A stretch of 64,000 bases of DNA from positions 15,803-79,802 of the forward strand of contig JAZRLM010000020.1 in NCBI GenBank assembly GCA_045646865.1, written 5' to 3'. Made by a program: the position numbers and the translations under genes. The stretch's first letter is position 1, and every line of letters starts with the position of its first letter. This stretch comes from SIG440 sp045646865. Its GTDB lineage: Bacteria; Bacillota; Clostridia; Monoglobales; Monoglobaceae. This document shows positions 52,086-61,472 of this stretch, one piece after another. The notes under the pieces were generated by a model. The model searched no databases and had not been told where the DNA came from. It was given only the letters and a program-made list of their open reading frames with translations.

Positions 52086-53621
52086 TTATCTTACAAGCAG
52101 TGATTCACCTGTCATTTCAGCAGGTTTTTCAAGTCCCATAAGGTCAAGCATTGTGGGAGCAAGGTCTGCAAGTCTGCCGACTTTGAGCTTTGCACCATCT
52201 TCGCCGCCAATCATAACAAGGGGAACAACATTTGTTGTGTGGGCTGTGAATACATCATTTGTATCGTAGTCAACCATCTGGTCGGCATTGCCGTGGTCGG
52301 CTGTGATAAGTGCTGTACCGCCCATTTTGATGATTGCATCAACTGTTTTGCCAAGGCAGGTATCAACAGTTTCAACCGCTTTAACCGCCGCATCAAAAAC
52401 ACCTGTGTGACCAACCATATCGCAGTTTGCAAAATTAAGAACAATCACGTCATATTCGCCGCTTTCAATTCTCTTTACAACCTCGTCGCAAACCTCGGGG
52501 GCGCTCATTTCGGGCTGAAGGTCATATGTTGCAACCTTGGGAGAATTGGTAAGTGCTCTGTCCTCGCCGTCGCAAACCGCCTCAACACCGCCGTTAAAGA
52601 AGAATGTAACGTGTGCATACTTCTCGGTTTCTGCAATTCTGAGCTGACGGAGACCCTTTTTGCTGATATATTCGCCAAAGGTGTTTTCAAGTGTCTGTGG
52701 CTTGAATGCAACCTGAACATTGGGCATTGATGCATCATACTGTGTCATACATACAAAGTATGTGTTAAAGAACTCACGGTCAAATCCGCTGAAATCTGTG
52801 TCAACAATGGTTCTTGAAATCTCTCTTGCTCTGTCGGGACGGAAGTTGAAGAATACAACCGAGTCATTTGCCGAAATTTTACCAAGAGCATTACCATCAT
52901 CATCTGTGATTACGGTAGGTACAACAAATTCGTCTGTTACATTTTCATTGTATGACTTCTTGATTGCATTAACTGCAGAGGTATCCTTGTTGCCTTCGCC
53001 GTATACCATCGCTTTGTAAGCCTCGGAAACACGTTCCCAACGGTTGTCACGGTCCATTGCGTAATATCTGCCCATAACTGTTGCAATCTTACCTGTGCCA
53101 AGTGCTCTCATTTTTGCAACAAGAGCTTCGGCAAAGTCTGCGCCTGATGTGGGAGATACGTCACGGCCGTCCATAAAGCAATGTACATAAACCTTGTCAA
53201 GGCCGTTTTTCTTTGCCATTTCAAGCAAACCGTAAAGGTGGTTTATATGGCTGTGAACACCGCCGTCTGACAAAAGACCCATAAAGTGAAGGGCAGAATC
53301 ATTCTTTTTGCAGTTTTCAACAGCACCCAGAAGTGCTTCGTTTTCAAAGAAGTCGCCGTCTTCGATTGATTTTGTGATTCTGGTCAGTTCCTGATAAACA
53401 ATACGTCCTGCGCCGATATTTGTGTGACCAACTTCCGAGTTGCCCATCTGTCCGTCAGGAAGTCCTACATCCATACCTGATGCGTGGATAACTGTGTTTG
53501 GATACTCTGCCATATACTTATCCATATTGGGAGTTTTAGCTGCGTAAATTGCGTTGCCTTCGTGACGTTCGTTTACGCCGTAGCCGTCCATTATAATAAG
53601 TGCGTAAGGTTTCTTACTCAT
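52086..53621 (-). CDS. gpmI: Phosphoglycerate mutase, cofactor-independent
   Basis: GpmI interconverts 3- and 2-phosphoglycerate with two manganese ions. IMDGYGVNERHEGNAIY has the first metal Asp, GNSEVGHTNIGAGR the catalytic Ser, YAMDRDNRWERV and the C-terminal TADHGNADQM with the second metal set. The 511 residues are full length. GAAAGG precedes the ATG. It is encoded after pgk and tpiA in the same direction, the usual glycolytic order, here without gap or eno. Confidence 0.97.
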   Translation of the reverse strand: MSKKPYALIIMDGYGVNERHEGNAIYAAKTPNMDKYMAEYPNTVIHASGMDVGLPDGQMGNSEVGHTNIGAGRIVYQELTRITKSIEDGDFFENEALLGAVENCKKNDSALHFMGLLSDGGVHSHINHLYGLLEMAKKNGLDKVYVHCFMDGRDVSPTSGADFAEALVAKMRALGTGKIATVMGRYYAMDRDNRWERVSEAYKAMVYGEGNKDTSAVNAIKKSYNENVTDEFVVPTVITDDDGNALGKISANDSVVFFNFRPDRAREISRTIVDTDFSGFDREFFNTYFVCMTQYDASMPNVQVAFKPQTLENTFGEYISKKGLRQLRIAETEKYAHVTFFFNGGVEAVCDGEDRALTNSPKVATYDLQPEMSAPEVCDEVVKRIESGEYDVIVLNFANCDMVGHTGVFDAAVKAVETVDTCLGKTVDAIIKMGGTALITADHGNADQMVDYDTNDVFTAHTTNVVPLVMIGGEDGAKLKVGRLADLAPTMLDLMGLEKPAEMTGESLLVR

Positions 53622-53671
53622 TATACTATTCCTTTCTTTTCTAACTTTAGTAATATCTTACCCAAAAACAA

Positions 53672-53691
53672 GGGCGAATATAGATTCGCCC
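53672..53691 (-). terminator. Hairpin after tpiA
   Basis: GGGCGAAT/ATTCGCCC around ATAG, with TTGTTTTT after it on the minus strand: a likely terminator or attenuator between tpiA and gpmI. Confidence 0.75.
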
Positions 53692-53713
53692 TCGTCGTTT
53701 TTCGTTTAATAAA

Positions 53714-54466
53714 TTACTGAGCAGCCTTTACGATAACTGCAAAGTCAGCACTCTTAAGGCTTGCACCGCCGATAAGACCGCCATCAATGTCATTCTTTGC
53801 AAGAAGCTCAGCCGCATTGCCTGCATTCATACTGCCGCCGTACTGAATTGTAACCTCTGCAGCACACTTATCACAGTAAAGCTCTGCAAAAATATTTCTG
53901 ATGCCTTCGCAAACTTCCTGAGCCTGCTCAGCGGTTGCAGTTTTACCTGTGCCGATAGCCCAGATGGGTTCATATGCAATAACAACTTTTTTAGCATCTT
54001 CAGCCTCAATGCCTGCAAAAGCCTTTTTAACCTGAATTGCAATAAGGTCCATTGTGATGCCTGCTTCTCTTTCTTCAAGGCTTTCACCAACGCAAACAAT
54101 GGGGATAAGACCCTTTTCCAAAGCCTTCTTGGTTTTAAGGTTAACTGTTTCATCAGTTTCAGCAAAGTACTGTCTTCTTTCAGAGTGACCGATGATAACA
54201 TAGTCAACACCAAGGTCACAGAGCATATCTGCGCTTACTTCGCCTGTGAATGCGCCCTTATCTTCAAAATGAAGGTTTTCAGCACCGATTTTAACGTGTG
54301 TGTCCTTAGCCGCACGAATAGCTTCTGCAAGGCAAACATAAGGTGTGCAACAAACAACTTCGCACTTTGCGCCTTCTGTTGCAGCAGCAACTTCCTTTAC
54401 AAAATCATATGTTTCGCTGGGCAACTTGTTCATTTTCCAGTTGCCTGCAATTATATACTTACCCAT
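53714..54466 (-). CDS. tpiA: Triosephosphate isomerase
   Basis: TpiA interconverts dihydroxyacetone phosphate and glyceraldehyde 3-phosphate. IIAGNWKMNKLPSE has the Asn and Lys of the active site, VIIGHSERR the His, and VIAYEPIWAIGTGKTATAEQ the Glu and loop 6; IQYGGSMNAGNAAELL closes the phosphate site. The ATG at 54466 gives 250 residues; upstream in-frame codons lie in the folded ~180-nt element. It lies between pgk and gpmI. Confidence 0.97.
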   Translation of the reverse strand: MGKYIIAGNWKMNKLPSETYDFVKEVAAATEGAKCEVVCCTPYVCLAEAIRAAKDTHVKIGAENLHFEDKGAFTGEVSADMLCDLGVDYVIIGHSERRQYFAETDETVNLKTKKALEKGLIPIVCVGESLEEREAGITMDLIAIQVKKAFAGIEAEDAKKVVIAYEPIWAIGTGKTATAEQAQEVCEGIRNIFAELYCDKCAAEVTIQYGGSMNAGNAAELLAKNDIDGGLIGGASLKSADFAVIVKAAQ

Positions 54467-54649
54467 TTTAATTTCCATAGCCTTTCTGCCCACAAATAGT
54501 AATGTAAAAATTATATATACGCTTATTGTGGGCAGATAAGGCGTATAATGGAAATTATGCACATTGCCGTTTCGCACCATATAAGGTGCGAAAGTTTCGG
54601 CAGTGCAATTAAATCTGCCGGAGGCTAATAACGTGATTTTTCACGTTAT
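54467..54649 (-). repeat. Conserved ~180-nt folded element, copy B (upstream of tpiA)
   Basis: Read on the minus strand: hairpin ATAACGTGA/TCACGTTAT (54628-54649), the block CCTCCGGCAGATTTAATTGC, a hairpin with CGCACC/GGTGCG, then a long hairpin of AATTTCCAT/ATGGAAATT, GCCTT/AAGGC and CTGCCCACAA/TTGTGGGCAG, ending four bases before the tpiA ATG. The final 28 bases before the start region are identical to copy A (ATTTGTGGGCAGAAAGGC, then TATGGAAATT), while the middle hairpin differs in sequence but not in place. Confidence 0.75.
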
Positions 54650-54668
54650 CTCCTTTATCTTTTGTAGC

Positions 54669-55859
54669 TTATTTATCGTTGATTGCAACAACGCCGGGGA
54701 GATCCTTGCCCTCTAAGAATTCAAGTGATGCACCGCCGCCTGTTGAGATATGGCTCATCTTGTCGCCAAGACCTGCCTGGTTTACAGCTGCAACGCTGTC
54801 GCCGCCGCCAATGATTGTTGTAGCATCAAGGTCAGCAAGCATTTCTGCAATTGCGTTTGTACCCTTTGCAAAGTTGGGCATTTCGAATACACCCATAGGT
54901 CCGTTCCAAACAACTGTCTTTGCATCTTTCAGAGCATCCTTATAAAGAGCGATTGTCTTTTCGCCGATGTCAAGACCCTGCCAGCCGGCTTCGATTTCGC
55001 CTCTGCCAACAGTCTTCTTTTCTGCATCGTTGTCAAATTCCTTTGCAACAACTGTATCAACAGGGATAAGAAGCTTAACGCCCTTAGCCTCTGCCTTTTC
55101 CATCATTTCCTTTGCGTAGTCAAGGTAGTCAGCCTCAAGGAGAGAGTCGCCAACTTCTTCGCCAAGTGCGTTCATAAAGGTATAAGCCATACCGCCGCCG
55201 ATGATAAGTGTGTCAACCTTCTCAAGCAGATTGTTGATAACAGAAATTTTTGATGAAACCTTTGAACCGCCAAGAACAGCAACTAAAGGTCTTACGGGAT
55301 TGTTAACCGCATTGCCCAGATATTCGATTTCCTTGTTGATGAGATAACCGCCAACTGCTGTGTCAACAAATTCTGTAACACCAACGTTTGAACAGTGAGC
55401 ACGGTGTGCTGTACCGAAAGCGTCATTTACAAATACGTCACAAAGGCTTGCAAGCTCTTTGCTGAATTCTTCAACATTTTTTGTTTCTTCTACTCTGTAT
55501 CTTGTGTTTTCAAGAAGAACAACGTCGCCTTCACCCATAGCAGCAACAGCAGCCTTTGCGTTGTCGCCAACTACATTGTCGTCTGCTGCAAATACAACTT
55601 CCTTGCCGAGAAGCTCTGAAAGACGAGCTGCAACAGGAGCAAGTGAAAGCTCGGGCTTAGGTTCGCCCTTGGGCTTGCCCATATGTGAGCAAAGGATAAC
55701 CTTTGCACCGTCTGCAATAAGCTTTTTGATTGTAGGAAGTGCACCTACAATACGTGTTTCGTCTGTAATCTTGCCTTCTTTAATGGGAACATTAAAGTCA
55801 CAACGTACAAGAACTCTTTTACCCTTTGGGCAAATATCGTCAACTGTTTTCTTATTCAT
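54669..55859 (-). CDS. pgk: Phosphoglycerate kinase
   Basis: Pgk makes ATP from 1,3-bisphosphoglycerate. RVLVRCDFNVPIKEGKITD, the 3PG-binding SHMGKPKGE and HRAHCSNVG, and the nucleotide-binding VLGGSKVSSKI, VWNGPMGVFE and IIGGGDSVAAV are intact. The ATG at 55859 has GGAGGG seven bases upstream and gives 396 residues. It leads the pgk-tpiA-gpmI set, with a promoter TTGATA-17-TAAAAT upstream. Confidence 0.97.
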   Translation of the reverse strand: MNKKTVDDICPKGKRVLVRCDFNVPIKEGKITDETRIVGALPTIKKLIADGAKVILCSHMGKPKGEPKPELSLAPVAARLSELLGKEVVFAADDNVVGDNAKAAVAAMGEGDVVLLENTRYRVEETKNVEEFSKELASLCDVFVNDAFGTAHRAHCSNVGVTEFVDTAVGGYLINKEIEYLGNAVNNPVRPLVAVLGGSKVSSKISVINNLLEKVDTLIIGGGMAYTFMNALGEEVGDSLLEADYLDYAKEMMEKAEAKGVKLLIPVDTVVAKEFDNDAEKKTVGRGEIEAGWQGLDIGEKTIALYKDALKDAKTVVWNGPMGVFEMPNFAKGTNAIAEMLADLDATTIIGGGDSVAAVNQAGLGDKMSHISTGGGASLEFLEGKDLPGVVAINDK

Positions 55860-55911
55860 TTCTGAACCCTCCATAAATTTATCTTAATTGTTAATTAATT
55901 TCGCAAGATAT

Positions 55912-55940
55912 ATTTTACCCTATTTAGGAAAATTTATCAA
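55912..55940 (-). promoter_or_regulatory. Promoter for pgk
   Basis: Minus-strand TTGATA (55935-55940) and TAAAAT (55912-55917), 17-base spacer, about 50 bases before the pgk ATG. Confidence 0.72.
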
Positions 55941-55991
55941 GTGTTTTTTGTTAAATTTTTCGCAATCTTTTTTATATTTTACCAATACACA

Positions 55992-57308
55992 TTAATCTTC
56001 AAGAATTTTGTTTGCCGAGGCGATGAATTCTTTGTTGTTTTCGGTCTTTACAATCTGCCCGATTATGGTTTCGGTAACCTCTACGGGGTTGCGGGAGCTG
56101 AATGCCTTGCGTATACTCCATATAGCCTCAAGCTCGCTCTGGTCAAGAAGGAGTTCTTCCTTCCTTGTGCCCGATTTTGCAATATCGATGGCAGGGAAAA
56201 CTCGCTTTTCCTGAAGTCTGCGGTCAAGGTGGACTTCCATATTGCCCGTACCCTTGAATTCTTCAAAAATCACGTCATCCATACGACTGCCTGTTTCAAT
56301 AAGAGCCGTTGCAAGAATTGTCAGGCTTCCGCCCTCCTCCACATTTCTTGCCGCTCCGAAAAACCGCTTTGGCTTATACAGGGCACCGGGGTCCAGACCG
56401 CCCGAAAGTGTTCTGCCCGAGGGCATAACCGTAAGGTTGTATGCACGGGCAAGACGTGTTATGCTGTCAAGCAGAATTACAACATCCTTTTTGTGCTCCA
56501 CAAGTCTTTTTGCACGTTCAAGAACAATTTCCGCAACCTTGGTATGGTTGGTCGGTTCTTCATCAAATGTAGAAAAGATAACGTCGCCCCTGATACTCCT
56601 CTGCATATCGGTAACCTCTTCGGGACGTTCATCAATCAAAAGAACAATCAGGTGAACATCAGGGTTGTTTTCGGTTATGCTGTTGGCAATAGACTTTAAA
56701 AGTGTTGTCTTACCTGCCTTTGGCGGTGCAACTATTATTCCGCGCTGACCCTTGCCTATTGGCGAAATAAGGTCAATCATCCGCATTGCAAAATCGCATC
56801 TGCCTCTTTCAAGCTTTAACCGCTGATTGGGATATATCGGTGTCAAATCATCAAACGCCTTGCGTCTGATTGAAACATCTACCTTGTCGCCGTTTACCGT
56901 CTGCACATACAAAAGTGCCTGAAATCGCTCGCCCTCGTGCTGCATACGGGTATTTCCCACAATATAGTCGCCTGTTTTGAGGTTGAATCTGCGTATCTGA
57001 TTTTGTGAAACATACACATCATTATCGCCCGACTGATAATTATCCGACCGCAAAAATCCGTATCCGTCTGCCATAACCTCAAGAACTCCGCTCATCAGGT
57101 TTGTTCTGCGTATAGGGTCAGAATATTCTATTCCATCATTTACCTCTGTCCTGTTTTTTGTATCTGTATCAGTCTCGTTATCAGATGAATCGCCCAGCAG
57201 ATTTACAAGGTCATCCTTTTTCAGCTTGGATATATTTTTTATACCTTTTTCTTTTGCAAGCTCCTGCAGTTCTTTAAGTTTAAGATTCTGTAACTCGCTT
57301 ACTGTCAC
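55992..57308 (-). CDS. rho: Transcription termination factor Rho
   Basis: Rho is the hexameric RNA helicase for factor-dependent termination. An N-terminal SAP-like helical part (LKELQELAKEKGI) and acidic linker precede the cold-shock-like primary RNA site (GVLEVMADGYGFLRS). The motor has Walker A APPKAGKTTLLKS, Walker B DVVILLDSITRLARAYN, the Q-loop around RTLSGGLDPGAL and the R-loop. Length is 438 residues. The start is GTG, fixed by GGGGAGG six bases upstream, which overlaps the cvpA stop. Last gene of its cluster. Confidence 0.97.
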   Translation of the reverse strand: MTVSELQNLKLKELQELAKEKGIKNISKLKKDDLVNLLGDSSDNETDTDTKNRTEVNDGIEYSDPIRRTNLMSGVLEVMADGYGFLRSDNYQSGDNDVYVSQNQIRRFNLKTGDYIVGNTRMQHEGERFQALLYVQTVNGDKVDVSIRRKAFDDLTPIYPNQRLKLERGRCDFAMRMIDLISPIGKGQRGIIVAPPKAGKTTLLKSIANSITENNPDVHLIVLLIDERPEEVTDMQRSIRGDVIFSTFDEEPTNHTKVAEIVLERAKRLVEHKKDVVILLDSITRLARAYNLTVMPSGRTLSGGLDPGALYKPKRFFGAARNVEEGGSLTILATALIETGSRMDDVIFEEFKGTGNMEVHLDRRLQEKRVFPAIDIAKSGTRKEELLLDQSELEAIWSIRKAFSSRNPVEVTETIIGQIVKTENNKEFIASANKILED

Positions 57309-57309
57309 A

Positions 57310-57906
57310 CTATTCCTCCCCGCTAATAAATTCCAGTATTATGTTATTTTTATACATTTCTTTTGCAAAAACAGAATTATGTATTTCATTTGTAACCTTG
57401 TCGAAATTTTCAACAGGTGCTAAAGTCACCACCAATGCCATCACAACATATGTCACCACAATTCCGATTAAGCCGCCCGCGATTGCTCCGCCCATACGGT
57501 TAAACTGTTTAAGCACAGGCAAACGGGTAAACAGATTCAGACCCTTTGCTATCAGATTAATTAACATTTTGAAGATAATCACTATAAGGATAAAAGAAAC
57601 AATGTTTATCAGAAATCCTGCAATCGCTTCGGAAACAGTACCCTCAGCAGCTTCGAGATATTTTTCAAGGAACTTTCCGCCTTGCAAAGCTTCAGCCTTT
57701 GGATAATTTTCGCCTATCTTCTGAACAAAAAACGTGTAAAGAGGTGTTTTCATCAAAAAGTCCGAAAGTATCGGATGAAATAAAAACGAAAGGATAATTG
57801 ACACAATGTATGCCACTATATTTACCAGAGCCTTAAAAAATCCTGACCTGTATCCATGCATGATACAAACAACCACTATGGCTATAACTATAATATCTGC
57901 AATCAT
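57310..57906 (-). CDS. CvpA family membrane protein
   Basis: 198 residues with four membrane helices; the start IVIAIVVVCIMHGYRSGFFK is the CvpA signature (D...G...G.F.G). The helix after it, the VSFILIVIIFKML segment and the Gly-rich GGAIAGGLIGIVVTYVVMALV complete the family layout. CvpA was named for colicin V production, but its general role is unclear and may be in envelope maintenance. AAGGAGG precedes the ATG. It lies between the DUF5711 gene (13 bases) and rho. Confidence 0.88.
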   Translation of the reverse strand: MIADIIVIAIVVVCIMHGYRSGFFKALVNIVAYIVSIILSFLFHPILSDFLMKTPLYTFFVQKIGENYPKAEALQGGKFLEKYLEAAEGTVSEAIAGFLINIVSFILIVIIFKMLINLIAKGLNLFTRLPVLKQFNRMGGAIAGGLIGIVVTYVVMALVVTLAPVENFDKVTNEIHNSVFAKEMYKNNIILEFISGEE

Positions 57907-57919
57907 AAATTATTCCTCC

Positions 57920-59026
57920 TTATTTTACACTTACTATCTCTGCAGTACCGCTGCCTATTGATAAAAGATGCCTTCTACCGGGAAATATTTTTACAAGCTT
58001 AACATCATAAGGATTTACTGTATAGCTTCTTTCTTTACCTTTTGGATTGATACGATATATGCCGTTGATTGTTGCCACCATAATACGTTCGCCGTTCACA
58101 TCAAATGAAGTCATTTCGCCGTTGGTTGCATAACTGCCGCGCAACCTGCCGCTTGACGAATAGCTTTCAAGAACTGTATTGTTAAGGCCGCTGTCAAAGG
58201 CAAAAACCATATTATTATCGTTTTCGATATTGCAGCTTGTCGGTGTTCTGCCACCGAACTCTATCACATAATCCATTGTGCCGTTCTTTTTAAATCCATA
58301 CACACCGTTGTCGCAAACCGCAACAATTTCGCCATTGGGTTTATACTTGAGTTTCATAACAATTCCGTCAATCTGCGCAATATTTTTAGGTTCCTTTTCT
58401 GATTTTGTATTGAAAACAAGAATACGTGTGTACAGTTCTTCTTTATCGGTCATAAGTTGTGCCACAACAAGCTGGTTTTTAGGAGATATATCAATATCAC
58501 CGATATATCCGCTGCCGCTGAGCCACTTATAAACCTCCATACCGTTTTTGTCATAAATGCGCACCGCGCCTTTATAACCAAGTTCTTCGGCTGCAACTGC
58601 CACATAACCATTTTTATTCACCTTGGCGGTCAATATTTCTCTTTCGGTCTTTATTTGTGAAATTAACTTGTCTTTTTCATAAACAGATGTGGTTGTTCCG
58701 TTAAGGTCCACCAGCATTATATATTTATTTTTTGTGATAACCATCGGTGTTTTTATGGATGACACGATGCTCCAGTTTTCTCTGCCACGGCTGTCTATTG
58801 CCCGTATACCGTCGCCGCCGATAAGCAGAACACCTTTGTTATATGTCACGGCATCGTATTCTATACCGCTTTGAAAACCAAGTTTTACATTGTCCGGTCC
58901 ATAAAGTTCATTCCACACCGCAGGATTTGAAATTATCGTACCCACAATCAGAACAAAGACAACCAAAACCGCTATAATTCGTTTTTTGCTGAAATACTTT
59001 TTTGCAGCAGCGCTTTTATCGCTCAT
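57920..59026 (-). CDS. DUF5711-type membrane-anchored beta-propeller-like protein
   Basis: A single N-terminal membrane helix (about 17-35: IIAVLVVFVLIVGTIIS) is followed by an extracytoplasmic beta-repeat domain of about 320 residues with recurring 'D..G...W', 'GYVAVAAEE', 'NGEIVAVCDNGVYGF' and 'NGERIMVATINGIYRI' units, like a PQQ-type propeller. It resembles the DUF5711 family seen in Clostridia. Function is unknown. TGGAGTGG precedes the ATG. It starts three bases after truA and 13 before cvpA, so it belongs to the same operon. Confidence 0.75.
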   Translation of the reverse strand: MSDKSAAAKKYFSKKRIIAVLVVFVLIVGTIISNPAVWNELYGPDNVKLGFQSGIEYDAVTYNKGVLLIGGDGIRAIDSRGRENWSIVSSIKTPMVITKNKYIMLVDLNGTTTSVYEKDKLISQIKTEREILTAKVNKNGYVAVAAEELGYKGAVRIYDKNGMEVYKWLSGSGYIGDIDISPKNQLVVAQLMTDKEELYTRILVFNTKSEKEPKNIAQIDGIVMKLKYKPNGEIVAVCDNGVYGFKKNGTMDYVIEFGGRTPTSCNIENDNNMVFAFDSGLNNTVLESYSSSGRLRGSYATNGEMTSFDVNGERIMVATINGIYRINPKGKERSYTVNPYDVKLVKIFPGRRHLLSIGSGTAEIVSVK

Positions 59027-59029
59027 AGT

Positions 59030-59797
59030 TTACCACTCCAGAATTTCGGGTTTATATAAAACCCTTTTTAAAAACAGACCCTCGGGTGGAGCTGTCATTC
59101 CCGCACCGCATCTGTCACAATCATCAATTATTTTTTTTATTTCACCGGCAGATTTTCTGCCTGTGCCTACCTCCACCAATGTACCGGTAATTATACGCAC
59201 CATATTGTAAAGAAAGGCATCCGCCTCTACCTCTATTTCAAGCTGTTCGTCCCACTCGCTGCTTTTTTCCACCTTGCAGTCGCGAATTGTCCGTATGGTG
59301 GTCTTTTGTGAGCCGCCTGCCGCCATAAATGCCGAAAAATCGTGGGTGCCGCAAAACTTTTCTGCCGCCGCCTGCATTTCTTCAACATTCAACCTGTACG
59401 GAACGTGCCAACTGTATTTTGCAGTAAAGGGATTTTGTATATTGGAATTCCAAATTTTATAGATATACCGCTTTCCATTGGAGGAAAAACGCGCATTGAA
59501 ATCATCATCAACAACTTTTGCAGCAACCGCCGCAATGTCGTCATTACAAAGATGTGTGTTTATGGCATAGGGAAGTTTTTCCGCAGGAATTTTTGTATCG
59601 CTTTTGAAATTAAAAACATATTCAAGTGCGTGAACCCCCGAATCCGTACGGCTGCAACCGCAAACCGCAACCTTCTTGCCCGTAAGTTCTGACAGAACAT
59701 CCTCTATCCGTTCCTGAACGGTGATGCCGTTGGGCTGATATTGCCAGCCGTGATAACTGCCACCGTCGTACATTATTTTTACCGCTATATTTTTCAT
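59030..59797 (-). CDS. truA: tRNA pseudouridine synthase A
   Basis: TruA makes pseudouridine at positions 38-40 of tRNAs. IMYDGGSYHGWQYQPNGITV at the start, the catalytic Asp in CGCSRTDSGVHAL and the YKIWNSNIQNPF and FLYNMVRIITGTLVEVG blocks are intact. The ATG at 59797 follows AGGTG and gives 255 residues. It comes right after ecfT, the common ecfA1-ecfA2-ecfT-truA order of Firmicutes. Confidence 0.95.
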   Translation of the reverse strand: MKNIAVKIMYDGGSYHGWQYQPNGITVQERIEDVLSELTGKKVAVCGCSRTDSGVHALEYVFNFKSDTKIPAEKLPYAINTHLCNDDIAAVAAKVVDDDFNARFSSNGKRYIYKIWNSNIQNPFTAKYSWHVPYRLNVEEMQAAAEKFCGTHDFSAFMAAGGSQKTTIRTIRDCKVEKSSEWDEQLEIEVEADAFLYNMVRIITGTLVEVGTGRKSAGEIKKIIDDCDRCGAGMTAPPEGLFLKRVLYKPEILEW

Positions 59798-59808
59798 AAT
59801 CACACCTG

Positions 59809-60609
59809 TCAAAAAACAAAGTTGGCCATTACTATCAATGCGGTCATAACCACAACCGCAACCCAGCCCACAAGGTCAGCTTTGCCCATTTTAAGTTCAT
59901 TAAGACGCGTTCTGCCTGCATCACCACGATAACAGCGACACTCCATTGCAACTGCCAGATCATCCGCACGGCGGAAAGCGCTTATAAACAATGGTATCAG
60001 TATAGGAATCATCGCTTTGGCACGTCTGACAAGGTTTCCGCTTTCGAAGTCTGCGCCACGGGCTGTTTGAGCCTTGATAATCTTTTCGGTTTCTTCAAGC
60101 AATGTGGGAATAAATCTGAGAGCAATTGTCATCATCATTGCAAGCTCGTGGGCGGGAACACCTATTTTCTTAAAAGGAGAAAGCAGATGTTCAATTCCGT
60201 CGGTGAGGGCAATAGGTGATGTAGTCAATGTCAGCATTGATGTGGCAAGCACCAGAAAAAACAGCCTTAACACCATAAATGCCGCAAGAAGCAAGCCTTC
60301 TTCTGTAATTTTAAGGAATCCCCAACTCCACAGCACTCTGCCGTTGGTTAAAAACAGATTAAAAAGTGCGGTTATAACCACAAAAACCAAAATCGGTTTA
60401 AGGCCTTTAATCACAAAACGGAAGGGTATCCGCGATGAGATAATAACCAAGGCCGTAAATACCGCAATAATGCCGTAACCGATAAAGCCTTTGATACAAA
60501 ATATTATGGTAATATAGACAATCAAACAAAGAATTTTTGTTCTTGGGTCAAGTCGGTGAATTATAGAATTCCCCGGAAAATACTGCCCTAAAGTAATATC
60601 CTTCAGCAT
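59809..60609 (-). CDS. ecfT: Energy-coupling factor transporter, T component
   Basis: EcfT is the membrane scaffold that joins the two ATPases to interchangeable vitamin-binding S components. HRLDPRTKILCLIVYI is the N-terminal signature, and the two coupling-helix motifs A-R-G appear as KAQTARGADFESGN and AMECRCYRGDAGRTRLN. Six helices, 266 residues. It follows ecfA2 after 20 bases. Confidence 0.95.
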   Translation of the reverse strand: MLKDITLGQYFPGNSIIHRLDPRTKILCLIVYITIIFCIKGFIGYGIIAVFTALVIISSRIPFRFVIKGLKPILVFVVITALFNLFLTNGRVLWSWGFLKITEEGLLLAAFMVLRLFFLVLATSMLTLTTSPIALTDGIEHLLSPFKKIGVPAHELAMMMTIALRFIPTLLEETEKIIKAQTARGADFESGNLVRRAKAMIPILIPLFISAFRRADDLAVAMECRCYRGDAGRTRLNELKMGKADLVGWVAVVVMTALIVMANFVF

Positions 60610-60629
60610 ATGTCAATCATTCCGTTTCG

Positions 60630-61472
60630 TCATTTTAATAGTTTTTCAATTTCCGCCTTCGCCATTGCCACCGTATATATTCCGTCAGGAATTGGCATTC
60701 CGGCGTTGCGGAGCTTTGTGCATACCTCGGTAATCTGCGGAACAGATAACCCCATTTCCTTTAATTTGTCGGCAGATTTAAAAATCTCCGACGGCTTTCC
60801 CGTCATAGCGATTCTGCCGTGATTCATAACCACAATCAAGTCGGCAAGTCCGGCTATATCCTCCATGCTGTGCGACACCAGCACAACGGTTATGCCCAAT
60901 CTGCGGTGCATATCACGTATTTTATGAAGAATTTCGTCTCTGCCTGCAGGGTCAAGACCTGCTGTCGGTTCGTCAAGTATAAGGAATTTAGGCTCCATAG
61001 CAAGAACGCCCGCAATGGCAACACGTCTTTTCTGACCGCCCGAAAGTTCAAAAGGCGACTTTTCCAGCAAATCACGGTTTAATCCTACCAAATCCGCCGC
61101 AAAATGTACACGGCGTTTGATTTCTTCGTCAGGAAGACCCATATTCTTTGGTCCAAAGGCAATATCCTTATAAACAGTTTCCTCAAAAAGCTGATATTCG
61201 GGATACTGCATCACAAGACCTATCTGAAATCTTATCCTGCGCATATCACAGCCCTTGGTGTGAAGGGTCTGATTATCAATTTCAACCGTGCCGCCGCTTG
61301 GCTTAATTAATCCTGCCATAAGCTGAATAAGTGTGGATTTACCCGAGCCTGTGTGCCCGATTAATCCCACAAATTCGCCGCTTTTGAGATTAAGGTTTAT
61401 ATCCTCTACCGCAATCTTTTCAAAGGGGCCGCCGCTCATATAAACATAGCTTACATCACTCAGTTTTATCAT
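60630..61472 (-). CDS. ecfA2: Energy-coupling factor transporter ATPase EcfA2
   Basis: One of the paired ABC ATPases of the shared vitamin/metal ECF module. Walker A GHTGSGKSTLIQL, signature LSGGQKRRVAIAG, Walker B FLILDEPTAGLDPAG and the H-loop VVLVSHSMED are intact. The ATG at 61472 has GGAGG eight bases upstream; a GTG three codons earlier overlaps that site. Length is 280 residues. It overlaps the end of ecfA1 by 17 bases. Confidence 0.95.
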   Translation of the reverse strand: MIKLSDVSYVYMSGGPFEKIAVEDINLNLKSGEFVGLIGHTGSGKSTLIQLMAGLIKPSGGTVEIDNQTLHTKGCDMRRIRFQIGLVMQYPEYQLFEETVYKDIAFGPKNMGLPDEEIKRRVHFAADLVGLNRDLLEKSPFELSGGQKRRVAIAGVLAMEPKFLILDEPTAGLDPAGRDEILHKIRDMHRRLGITVVLVSHSMEDIAGLADLIVVMNHGRIAMTGKPSEIFKSADKLKEMGLSVPQITEVCTKLRNAGMPIPDGIYTVAMAKAEIEKLLK